DNA of 64,000 nucleotides from an uncultured Halomonas sp. (GTDB lineage Bacteria; Pseudomonadota; Gammaproteobacteria; Pseudomonadales; Halomonadaceae): contig NZ_CANMTQ010000001.1 in assembly GCF_947500835.1 (NCBI RefSeq), forward strand, positions 372,001 to 436,000, read 5' to 3'. Position 1 is the first letter of the stretch. Every line of letters starts with the position of its first letter. Position numbers and translations under genes: made by a program. The notes under the pieces were generated by a model. It ran no database searches and had not been told where the DNA came from. It was given only the letters and a program-made list of their open reading frames with translations. Below are positions 46,061-54,900 of the stretch, in pieces.

Positions 46061-46119
46061 TGGTGCCGGTGGTCGGACTCGAACCGACACACTGTTTCCA
46101 GCGGCGGATTTTGAATCCG
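46061..46119 (-). other. 3' fragment of tRNA-Leu(CAA): putative attachment site of a genomic island
   Basis: On the minus strand the sequence reads as a tRNA from the anticodon arm to the encoded CCA: loop T-TCAAAA with anticodon CAA, variable arm, TpsiC arm GTCGG-TTCGAGT-CCGAC, 3' acceptor strand, and CCA at 46061-46063. Beyond 46119, where the D arm and 5' acceptor strand should be, the sequence is unrelated. Such 3' halves are left by integrases that use tRNA genes. From the orientation the intact gene would sit on the minus strand at the far right end of the island. Confidence 0.8.
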
Positions 46120-46494
46120 TTTTTGAGATAGTCCACGGCCGCGCTTGCAACGGTATCATCTTTAAAAACAGTTCGTTATGGCTTTCCACTATTCGCATGT
46201 ACCGGATTGGTCGCGCCTACTTTGCGACCAATCTGCGACCACTATGGCCAACCGTACCCATATTCAAACTGTACCCCTTTCCTACTAAAACAAAAAGACT
46301 ACGAGTACACGAAGTAACAATGCTGCAGCACATCCGCTGTATTTTTCTTAAAAATCAGTTATCTGTAATTTTTGCTAGTTACGCTATGTAATTGCAATGG
46401 CAGGTTTATATAAAACCTTTTCCTCAACTTGTATTTACAAAAAGTTACTCTGCATTACACTATATCTTTTCTCACTTCCTCCCAGGATTGCTTA
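46120..46494. other. Island edge with a 10-base inverted repeat and GCGACCA repeats
   Basis: No gene. A perfect inverted repeat GATTGGTCGC/GCGACCAATC (46205-46214 with 46224-46233) is followed at once by another GCGACCA copy (46236-46241 region), giving one inverted and two direct copies of the heptamer within 40 bases. Such repeats next to an attachment site may be arm sites for the integrase or its directionality factor, but this is inference. The last 120 bases are AT-rich and probably hold the promoter of the nuclease gene. Confidence 0.4.
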
Positions 46495-47643
46495 ATGGAT
46501 GATTCCCTACTGATCTGTCTACGACGTTACCGTCCACGAGAAGGTCGAGACAGTCTCGAGGATTACATCACCGAAATCTTCGCCTGGCTGCTCAGAAACT
46601 CTCAAGAGGTCGCCGATGCCTTTCTCAAAACAGTTATGGAGCGCGTGCCGGCGGCTGAACGTATTGATCTTCCCGATGCCGATCAAGAAGTCACCTGGGG
46701 CACGCAAATATCCTACCCGGGAGCACGCCTCGACATGCTCGCTCAGTGGCCAGGCGGAGCACTCCTGTTCGAGCATAAGGTACATGCCCCGCTACCCGCC
46801 GAGCAGGTGAGCAAGTATCGAGCCCTGGCGGAGTCGGAATTTCCTGGTCGGGCCGCACGGGTAGTCGTTATCTCCGCTAATACCGGACAGCACCGGATGG
46901 AAGCCCACGGTTGCCTTTGCTGGGAGAATATTTATGAGCTGCTCGAGTGCCAGCACGAGACACTAACTGATCCTGCCTACCAGTTCCATGTTGCTAGCTT
47001 CCTCGCGCTTCTCAGACACGAAGGGCTGCATCCCGCCGCTCCGATCAGCCATCAGGCGGTGGCCTTCTACCCCGTTGCGCAACAGTTCTCGGAAAGGCTG
47101 GCACAAGCGCTAACCCCGCTAGCTCAGCATGAATGGCCGTTCGCAGAGCGCTATGAAGGGAGAATGCATGGTACTCGTTGGGGGCGACTTGGCTTTGAGC
47201 TAACTCCCGTTGGAGGCCCGCTCAAGTGGATGCCCGGCATCTTCGTGGGAGTTATCCTCGACGGGCGCGACCATCTTGTGAGCCACCGGCACTCCAGTCA
47301 GGTAATGTTGAACGTCATTCTCGACTTTTCACACAAGACACACGATATCTACCATCGACTGCCGGCGTATCAACGCCTCGTTTATCAGCTCCGAGAGCTG
47401 TCACCTACCAATGGGTGGACCTTTTACGATCACCTCGAGGAAAATCGGGCTAACCGTTACCATCCCCTGTACCTAGAGATACCCCTACTGGAGGTGCTGC
47501 GCGGGACAACTACCATAAAAGAGCAGCGTGAGGCGATTCATCAAGCAGTATGCGACGCTATTAGAATGCTGCAAAAGGATGGAGCACTCAAGGCGCTGAC
47601 CGATGAGGTTCGTCAGGAGGCCGCGCTATTGACCGAGGTCTGA
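46495..47643 (+). CDS. PD-(D/E)XK nuclease superfamily protein (probable defence gene)
   Basis: Protein of 382 residues. The N-terminal 160 residues carry a PD-(D/E)XK core: a helix with Glu28, Asp80 in A-R-L-D-M-L, then the strand with E93-H-K95 (E-x-K) and Gln105 in the following helix. The C-terminal 220 residues are of unknown fold and probably bind a target or partner. Start chosen at M-D-D-S-L-L with AGGA eight bases ahead; the frame is open to 46429. The next gene begins eight bases after its stop, so the two are a unit. Nuclease fold is firm; function in defence is inferred from the island context. Confidence 0.75.
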   Translation: MDDSLLICLRRYRPREGRDSLEDYITEIFAWLLRNSQEVADAFLKTVMERVPAAERIDLPDADQEVTWGTQISYPGARLDMLAQWPGGALLFEHKVHAPLPAEQVSKYRALAESEFPGRAARVVVISANTGQHRMEAHGCLCWENIYELLECQHETLTDPAYQFHVASFLALLRHEGLHPAAPISHQAVAFYPVAQQFSERLAQALTPLAQHEWPFAERYEGRMHGTRWGRLGFELTPVGGPLKWMPGIFVGVILDGRDHLVSHRHSSQVMLNVILDFSHKTHDIYHRLPAYQRLVYQLRELSPTNGWTFYDHLEENRANRYHPLYLEIPLLEVLRGTTTIKEQREAIHQAVCDAIRMLQKDGALKALTDEVRQEAALLTEV

Positions 47644-47651
47644 ACGTCGCC

Positions 47652-49352
47652 ATGAGCGATGCTTCCGATACCAGCACGCGAGGTTTACGCGTTCCGTTCG
47701 GCCTCAAAACAGGACGACTATATCCACCAGGCCAAGTCAGCAACGGACTGGCTTGTGACTGCCGATGTCCAGGTTGCAGTGAGCGGCTGATCGCCAACCA
47801 TCCAAAGAACGGTACGAAGCGGCCATACTTCTCTCACTACCGCGCCTCGCCCTGCCCTGGTGGCTACGAAACTGCCGTTCACTGGATGGCCAAACAGATC
47901 ATCGAGGAAACCGGCTCAGTAACTCTGCCAGCGAAGACGGTCCATGTCAGTGTCGAGATTCCCGGTGACACACCGATACAGGGTGAAGTCCCCTTCTCGC
48001 CTCATGAGGCGACCCTTATCGAGGTCGCCCAGGAAAAAACGGCGGAACGCTGGCGGCCCGACCTCACGGCCACATTGAAGAACGGCGCGACGCTTTACAT
48101 CGAGATCCGCGTCACCCATGCCGTGGAAGAGCCCAAAGCAGAGGGCCTGGACAATCTCATGGAAATCAACCTAAGCGACCTGCCTCCCGAAGAGGCTATT
48201 GATCCCGAAGCCCTAATGAAAGCCGTGCTTCGCGACGCCCGACGCACGTGGTTCCGTTGCTCACTGTATAACGATCTGCCGCGAGTCCAGCGAAAGCGTG
48301 CCGAGCTTGAGGCTTCCATCCCGGATGTATTGGAGCAACGTCGCCGAGATGCTCAGAAGGAAGCAGACGAACGCGAGCGGCAGGCACGGCAACAGCAGGC
48401 ACGTGAGAAACGGCAGCAAGCGCTTGAGGTCAGACGGGCCGCGTATAGGGCGCAATATGCCGCGCAACTGAAACAGCTCCATCTCATGGAGGAGCCCGAG
48501 CGGCAGATGGCTCGTGAACAGGAGCGGAATCAAAATCGCGCCATGGAAAAGATCCGCTACCGCGCCCTGGCTGAGCCCGGGACATTACAGGTTGGTGGTG
48601 GGTGGCCCCGCTTCATCGGACTCCCGGTACATGGGGACTGGATATTCAATGCCCGCACTGATGCCTGGCAGGCGTTGCTGGTCATGGATGTGATCCTGCG
48701 GAAGAAACCCGGTACTGTGGTCACGCCGAATGAGTGCGTCAGGGCCATTCGGGGGTATTTCGGCATCCTGCCATGGATGGAAGAACTCGCCAAGCTGAAA
48801 AGCGCTCAGAAGCGTCAGGGGCGTGAACGCGGCAAAGCCTATGCCGACTTCGGCGCGTGGTTCCTCACGAATGATGAGAACAGGGCCATCGTTTCTCCCT
48901 ACTATGTGGTCATCCAATACCTGAAAGCCCTTGCCCGGGGCGGCTATGGCTTGATATCGACGCGGCCGTCTGACAAAGGCAGGGATTTCATCGTGGCGTG
49001 CAGTTCAGTTGAAACCTTGTTTGCCCGGAACCAGCAACGTCACGACCAGCCGGCCCTCGTAACCTCCCCCTCCCGGATGGGCTATAGGCCCATGCACAGC
49101 GTCAGCCTGTTACCGCCGCCTGAACCGTGGCCCGAACAGGAACGACGCTGCCTGGACCGGATGAACGAACTGGTGGCGCACGGCGTACATGAAGCGCGGC
49201 TGTGCAGTTTCTGCCATATGCTACATGAGCCCGTGGAGGCCGATATTTGTCCCGATTGCCAGAAAGGAAGGCTACAGCCGCCGGAGCTATCAAAGCCCTA
49301 TGTGGAACGGTTCCCTGAATTGCTGCGAATAATGCCCCGGCGGCCGGTATGA
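47652..49352 (+). CDS. CoiA-like nuclease with coiled coil and C-terminal zinc ribbon
   Basis: 566 residues in three parts. Residues 30-200 resemble the competence CoiA group: a C-x-x-C pair (C39, C42), K-R-P-Y-F-S-H-Y, an E-T-A-V-H helix, then R-P-D (135-137) and Y-I-E-I-R (E151, R153) as a PD-(D/E)XK core in which Arg stands for Lys. Residues 205-310 form a long charged coiled coil. The last part has C-S-F-C and C-P-D-C, a probable zinc ribbon. It is coupled to the nuclease gene upstream. Role unknown. Confidence 0.65.
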   Translation: MSDASDTSTRGLRVPFGLKTGRLYPPGQVSNGLACDCRCPGCSERLIANHPKNGTKRPYFSHYRASPCPGGYETAVHWMAKQIIEETGSVTLPAKTVHVSVEIPGDTPIQGEVPFSPHEATLIEVAQEKTAERWRPDLTATLKNGATLYIEIRVTHAVEEPKAEGLDNLMEINLSDLPPEEAIDPEALMKAVLRDARRTWFRCSLYNDLPRVQRKRAELEASIPDVLEQRRRDAQKEADERERQARQQQAREKRQQALEVRRAAYRAQYAAQLKQLHLMEEPERQMAREQERNQNRAMEKIRYRALAEPGTLQVGGGWPRFIGLPVHGDWIFNARTDAWQALLVMDVILRKKPGTVVTPNECVRAIRGYFGILPWMEELAKLKSAQKRQGRERGKAYADFGAWFLTNDENRAIVSPYYVVIQYLKALARGGYGLISTRPSDKGRDFIVACSSVETLFARNQQRHDQPALVTSPSRMGYRPMHSVSLLPPPEPWPEQERRCLDRMNELVAHGVHEARLCSFCHMLHEPVEADICPDCQKGRLQPPELSKPYVERFPELLRIMPRRPV

Positions 49353-49382
49353 GCGGTGCTTTGCATGAGCGAATCCTTGCTA

Positions 49383-49946
49383 TTACTCATCTCCTGGATG
49401 CGTATTCTGTATAGAGAGGGAGTCGATCCACCGGTCACGCCCGACCTTGTGTTCATGAATTGACAGGAACGGAGTAGCCTCCGTTTTCAAGACCAATAGG
49501 AAATCGCTGGCAAACCATGGCGGGACCGGCAAGTAAGCTCGCCATGAGCGAGCACCACCGCCGCGAAAAAGCGGCGTGATTCCCTTGGGTCGCTCATAGA
49601 CAGGCACACGGTCGCCACGGTAGGTCCGATAACACGGAAAGCCGGACGCATCAGGTTCCTGGATGTCCTTCAGCGTAAGCTGAAAGTCTGTTGTATATGC
49701 ATCACCGACAATGCAAACGCCGAAGTGCTCACCAGCCCGTTCGTCGGGGTAGATGCAGTTCCCTTCGATATCCAGTACGGTTCCGTAGGTGTAAAGAGGA
49801 TCGCTTGTCGACGCCATGCCCGGACGCATCTTTAAAGACGTGTTGATTCCGGCCTCTACCCGATATTCGTAGCGATTTATCAAAATACCCAGCAGCGAGT
49901 ATTGCTCTGTCGCTGCCCTTTTCTTCCGGCGCGGTGAACGAGTCAT
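49383..49946 (-). CDS. Hypothetical protein, 187 residues
   Basis: Start set at an ATG with AGGAG seven bases ahead; the open frame reaches 50084. The N-terminus is basic (T-R-S-P-R-R-K-K-R-A), the rest is a mixed alpha/beta soluble protein without recognised motif; G-E-H-F-G-V-C-I-V-G-D-A and P-P-W-F-A-S-D-F-L-L-V are its most ordered-looking parts. It is oriented against the preceding operon and divergent from the SIR2 gene. No function can be given. Confidence 0.6.
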   Translation of the reverse strand: MTRSPRRKKRAATEQYSLLGILINRYEYRVEAGINTSLKMRPGMASTSDPLYTYGTVLDIEGNCIYPDERAGEHFGVCIVGDAYTTDFQLTLKDIQEPDASGFPCYRTYRGDRVPVYERPKGITPLFRGGGARSWRAYLPVPPWFASDFLLVLKTEATPFLSIHEHKVGRDRWIDSLSIQNTHPGDE

Positions 49947-50229
49947 GGCTGCCCTCCTGGGTCGAACCTCCAAAGACATGGGCCATATAGGCCATGCATA
50001 GCTAGAACGAGTACCCTTCAACCTTGGACACCAGCACAACACCATGTCGATGAAGATATAGTTGCTGCCCAAGCGCCACCTCATAATGATCAGCTATGCA
50101 ATTTCAGTGTTTCTTCCATCCCGTGTCTGGGCCATCAAACGTTACAAAGTGATTTTTAGTAAGCTACCGAATGTTGGCCAAGCAGGCACCGGGTCGGTTC
50201 CGGCAAGTTCAAGCCTATGAGGGGGAAAA

Positions 50230-51792
50230 ATGAGCAAAGTAACAGAACAGCTAACTTCTATACTGGAAGCTAAAACAGGGGCACCATTTCTATTTGTCGG
50301 CTCAGGTTTTTCAAAACGGTATATGGGATTAGAAAAATGGTCAGAGCTATTAGAAAAATTCTGCGACGGCATAAAGGCTTATGGATATTACACCTCTCAA
50401 AATAATAATTACTTGCCCGGCGTGGCTAGCAGCATGGCAGTGGATTTTAATGCTTTTTGGTGGAGTGACGAAAGATTTGCGGAATCCCGAGAAGAATACA
50501 AAAACTCTACAACTGAAATCGCTTCTAGCTTAAAAATAGAAATAGCAAAATACGTCTCTAGTCTTATAGAGCTCGAAGGATTGAGTCCCGAGCTTTTGGA
50601 AGAATTAGCAGCACTCTCTGCTCTGGACTTAGACGGAGTAATAACCACTAATTGGGATTTATTGCTTGAAGAACTTTTCCCCGATTATAGGGTTTTTGTA
50701 GGCCAGGAAGAACTTTTATTCTCAAACCCCCAATCTGTTGCTGAAATCTACAAAATACACGGTTGCAGCAGCCAACCCAACAGTCTAGTTTTGACAAGAG
50801 AGGACTATCAAGATTTTGAAAATAGAAATCCTTATCTAGCTGCTAAGCTAATAACTCTGTTCATCGAACACCCAATAATTTTTATTGGTTACTCTATTAG
50901 CGACGAGAATATTCAAAAAATAATTAAATCTATCGTTAACTGTCTGGGGCAAGAAAAGCTTGAAGAGTTCGCGAGCAACCTTATTTTTGTCCAAAGGACA
51001 AAAGACGGCACTGGTAATGCACAAGTGCAACAAACCATAATGGCTATTGGAGAAATCCAACTCGGGATAACCGTTGTTCGAACTGACAGCTTCATTGAGA
51101 TCTACAACGCTATAGCTAATAAAAAAAGAAAAATACCTGCTAAGATATTACGGTTTTGTAAGGAGCAAATGTATGATTTAGTGAAATCCGCGAACCCCGA
51201 ACAGCGAATGATTGTTTCGGATATAGACAATGTGGACGATAAAGACAAAGTTGAGTTCGTAATGGGCGTTGGTGTAGCAGCCCATGAAAGAGAGCGTTTA
51301 GCAGGGACAGGCTATCAGGGAGTTGGTATAGACGAAATCTTCTTAGATAGCATTAAAGAAGAGTCAAATTATGACGCAGAACAAATATTGGCGAGAACCA
51401 TTCCAAACATGAAGTCGTCAAACAAATACGTACCAATCTATAGATACTTACGAGAAATAGGCATCAATTCCCTAAGTGACCTGCGATCCTCAGAGCACGC
51501 CTCATTAGAAAAATTTGTTAGAAACACAAGGCAAGACTTTGTATATCTCACTTACCAGAAGCAGTATAGCTTAGAGTTCGCGGGCTTGAGCACAAGCGAA
51601 ATCATTGCCAAGACAACTGTTAAAAAAGCTCCAATGATAATCCCCTTTCAGCAAGACCAAGATATAGACAGGGCAGAAGTTAGAGCATTTTTAGACACGC
51701 ACAAAGAACATATGCTGGCTGGAAAATCTTCTGCCGGAACATATTTTCGAAAACTCGCCTGCTTACTAGATTATATTGATTATAGCTTTTAA
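50230..51792 (+). CDS. SIR2-domain protein, probable antiviral NAD hydrolase
   Basis: 520 residues. Residues 18-230 match the defence-type SIR2 domain: G-S-G-F-S (24-28) for NAD binding, T-T-N-W-D (139-143, catalytic Asn141), Y-K-I-H-G with His177, and I-F-I-G-Y-S-I-S-D-E-N. Related proteins in Thoeris, DSR and SIR2-HerA systems deplete NAD+ on phage infection. The C-terminal 290 residues have no recognised domain and may sense the trigger. The gene is markedly AT-richer than its neighbours, with different codon use, so it is a recent import. Ribosome site GAGGGGG six bases upstream. Confidence 0.8.
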   Translation: MSKVTEQLTSILEAKTGAPFLFVGSGFSKRYMGLEKWSELLEKFCDGIKAYGYYTSQNNNYLPGVASSMAVDFNAFWWSDERFAESREEYKNSTTEIASSLKIEIAKYVSSLIELEGLSPELLEELAALSALDLDGVITTNWDLLLEELFPDYRVFVGQEELLFSNPQSVAEIYKIHGCSSQPNSLVLTREDYQDFENRNPYLAAKLITLFIEHPIIFIGYSISDENIQKIIKSIVNCLGQEKLEEFASNLIFVQRTKDGTGNAQVQQTIMAIGEIQLGITVVRTDSFIEIYNAIANKKRKIPAKILRFCKEQMYDLVKSANPEQRMIVSDIDNVDDKDKVEFVMGVGVAAHERERLAGTGYQGVGIDEIFLDSIKEESNYDAEQILARTIPNMKSSNKYVPIYRYLREIGINSLSDLRSSEHASLEKFVRNTRQDFVYLTYQKQYSLEFAGLSTSEIIAKTTVKKAPMIIPFQQDQDIDRAEVRAFLDTHKEHMLAGKSSAGTYFRKLACLLDYIDYSF

Positions 51793-51868
51793 AGCCAAAC
51801 TCTATATGACTATTTTGAGATATCGATATAAAAATTATTTTTATTAGGAAGCTCAGATGCAACATAAA

Positions 51869-51894
51869 GGGTCGCCTGAATTAATCAGGGACCC
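51869..51894. terminator. Hairpin between the converging SIR2 and restriction genes
   Basis: Arms GGGTC-G-CCTGA and TCAGG-GACCC (10 pairs with one bulge) around ATTAA. On the minus strand TTTAT follows, so it probably terminates the restriction-modification transcript; plus-strand stopping is also possible. Confidence 0.6.
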
Positions 51895-51967
51895 TACAAC
51901 TAATCATCAATTATAACTTTATACATATGCCGTCTATAAGCAGCACACCACAACAATATCCAAAAAA

Positions 51968-54900
51968 TTACTCATACTTTACTATGCTCTTCAAAGAAAT
52001 ACCATCATCTCCCACCTCTATGCACTTCAAATCATTAGACAGCCTATCAATTATTTTCTGAAATTTAACGTCAGAAATAGTCGACTCGCCGTCGTTCACA
52101 AGCAGCGAATTAACATTATCCAACAAGACATCACTAGAAATAGTAATTGGTGCCTGTACGTCTTTCAGAGAGATCAGAACAGCGGCATGGTGGTTATCAA
52201 GGCTCTCTGTTGAAAGCTCCTTTGCGGCTTTAGCACCGGCGAATAATGTGACTACTGCAAAAAAGCCGATCGTAATGGGGTCTGATACATCACTTAATGA
52301 ATAAATCTCACCACTTAGAGACACAGAAGAAAAAGAAAGAGATGGAATACTCAGAAGACGCTTAAGGTTAATTCTGGTGACTTTGGCTTCAGATAGATCG
52401 CTCGAAGTAACCGATAAGCTTCTTTTAAACTCCATGCTATATGCACAGTCATCTACATGACCTATCCGACTTGGTCGTTTGCTCTCCTCGGACCAAATCT
52501 CCTCTACTTTCAGCCAACTAATTATCTCTGGATCAAGATGATGCAGATTAGTGCTATCGCTGCGGCCAGCCGATGGCTTTAACGGGAGCTGCCCTTCGCC
52601 ATTTAAAACTAACGGATCATCATTCCATTTGGTCAACGCAAGCTCATTAATCAAATTGCTGAGCTCAATGGGGTCGGTAACAACGCGATAGAGCCACACC
52701 CCCCAATTTCCATCCTCATTGACAGCCTTCACCCAGCGCTCTGCAGCTTTGGCCTTGATGTCCGCATCATCATTATATTGCCCTTTAATTTCGACAATGA
52801 GCTGAAGCCCGTTGTCTAGCACAACGATGAAATCGGGGAAATACCGCGCTTGAATATTGCGTTTGCGATACGGAATGATGAAGCCGAGATGGTCATTCTT
52901 CACCCAGCGCACCACGCCAGGATGAGAATCTAGCGCGAATGCTGCACTCTGCTCCCATTTTCCCGTGTCGGCCACCATCGTGTTTAAATGGCATTTCTCT
53001 ACCGGGTAGATCGGCTTAGTAGAATAGAAGTCTATATACAGCGTACTGCCACGCCCGCTCGCGCCCTGAGGAATGATGGGCAGTTCGTGGTATGATTGGT
53101 CGCCACCTCGTTGTACAGCGTCCAGTAATGTCGATACCGCCGATTGCATGTAATGACCGACTGCGAGCAGATCGCAGGCCTTGCTGTCACCCTTCCGGAC
53201 CAGCTTGGCTGGATCAGCTAGGAAGCGCCGCGCGGAAAACAGCACTTGCTGGAACAATTGCATAACTGGTACCGAGTCGGTGCCGTTTTCCTCCTGCCAT
53301 CGTCGGCATACTTCCCGGGCCAGCCGAAAAGCCACCTGTTGCTCACGAAACTGCGCCCGCCAGTCGTTGAGCGAAAGCTTGGGGCGCTCACCAGGGCCGT
53401 AAGCAGAGAGTCCGCCTGCCGGGGCGGTCAATCCTGCCAGCTCCACCGTCTGCGGAATCTCCATGGGGTCGATCGTGACCTTCGATACTCGATCCCAGTC
53501 CACGGATACCTCGAATTGCCCACCCTGTTGATAACCGGTCACAAACGGGACGGTGATCTCGTATTGCGCCTTCTCCAGCACGGAGTAGATATGGTTCGGT
53601 TCTGGCTGCTCCATCGGATCCCGCGATTCGCGCACCTTGAACGGCACCAGCTCGAAGGGTACGCCGAAGACCTTCGCCGTTTCCTCGGCGAACTGCTCCG
53701 AGCCGTCGTCCAGCAAGGCATAGCTGCGACGCCGCAGCGCACGGCCGACCACCTGCTCGCACAGCAACTGCGATCCGAAGGGTCGGAGGCCGACAATATG
53801 CGTTACGGTATTAGCGTCCCAGCCTTCGGCTAGCATCGATACAGAGATAATACAGCGCACATCCCGCCCGGGTGGGGTACGTTCGTCAATCCACTTCAGG
53901 CTGCCGTCATTATCATCGCTGGCGACCTTATCATTGTGCTTGCGGACCAGCTCTGACCACTCCTCCGGCACCTTGCTACCGGGCCATTCCGATTTGCCCA
54001 CTGTATCGAGAATAAAACGCAACCGTCGAGTTTCATCCTTGGTGCCGCCCTCCTCGATATCCTCGACCACTCGAGAGTCGATCCGTACTGTAACCTCTTC
54101 ACCCGGTTGGTTACGAAACCAGGATGGCGCCTCACCGTGGCCACCTTCACCCTCTGCCAACCAATCGTAGACGGCCTTCGCCACTCGGGTATCACGGCAT
54201 ACCACGATGAATACCGGCGGCACTGGGTGCTTGTGCTGCTTTTTAGAGAATCGCTCCCACTCCTGGAAACGCTGGTGCCATTCCTGCGCCAATAGATTGA
54301 TGGGAGCGCTGGCGTATGTCATCACAATTTCAGGTGTGATTTGGGTGCCATAGCCATCCTGTAGCGCTTTTTGTTGCACCCAACGCCAGATATTGAAGTA
54401 GGCCGCCTCCTCCGCACCCGTCGCATCCCGCGAGGGAAGCTGTGGGATCTTCACCAGGCCCGACTCGATAGCATCCAGCAAGCCGAAATCCGACACTACC
54501 CAGGGAAACGGGCGTCCCACTTCATTGCCTGAACCCTGGATATAGAAAGGCGTGGCCGAAAGATCCACACAGAAGCGAATGCCTTTTCTCCTGCCGCCGG
54601 CTAGCTTGTTGATGCGATCGAGTCCCTCGATCCAGATAGTGGCCTCGCGCGCGTTCTTATCCGCCAGCTTCTTATCTTCCTCGAGGTCCGCCTCGTCAGT
54701 GACGCGATCACCGCGTCTATAGGCATGGTGGGCTTCATCATTGAATATCAGCCAATGCGACGCGCGCCCGCGGCCTGATCCCAGCTCCTGTCGTATGCGC
54801 TTAAACCAGGCTGTATCCGATTCAAAATACCGGATCTCTCGTGTCTCGTTTTTCTTGCCTGCGTTCTTGACCACCTCCAACTGCTCGCCCGTCTTGACCA

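Noticed and set aside
46061..46145. Complete tRNA-Leu gene on the minus strand
   Set aside because: Only the part from anticodon stem to CCA is present; no D arm or matching 5' acceptor strand is found in the following 90 bases.
45225..46494. CRISPR array or other regular repeats near the island edge
   Set aside because: The GCGACCA copies are few and too close together; no spaced direct repeats of 24-40 bases were found there or elsewhere in the window.
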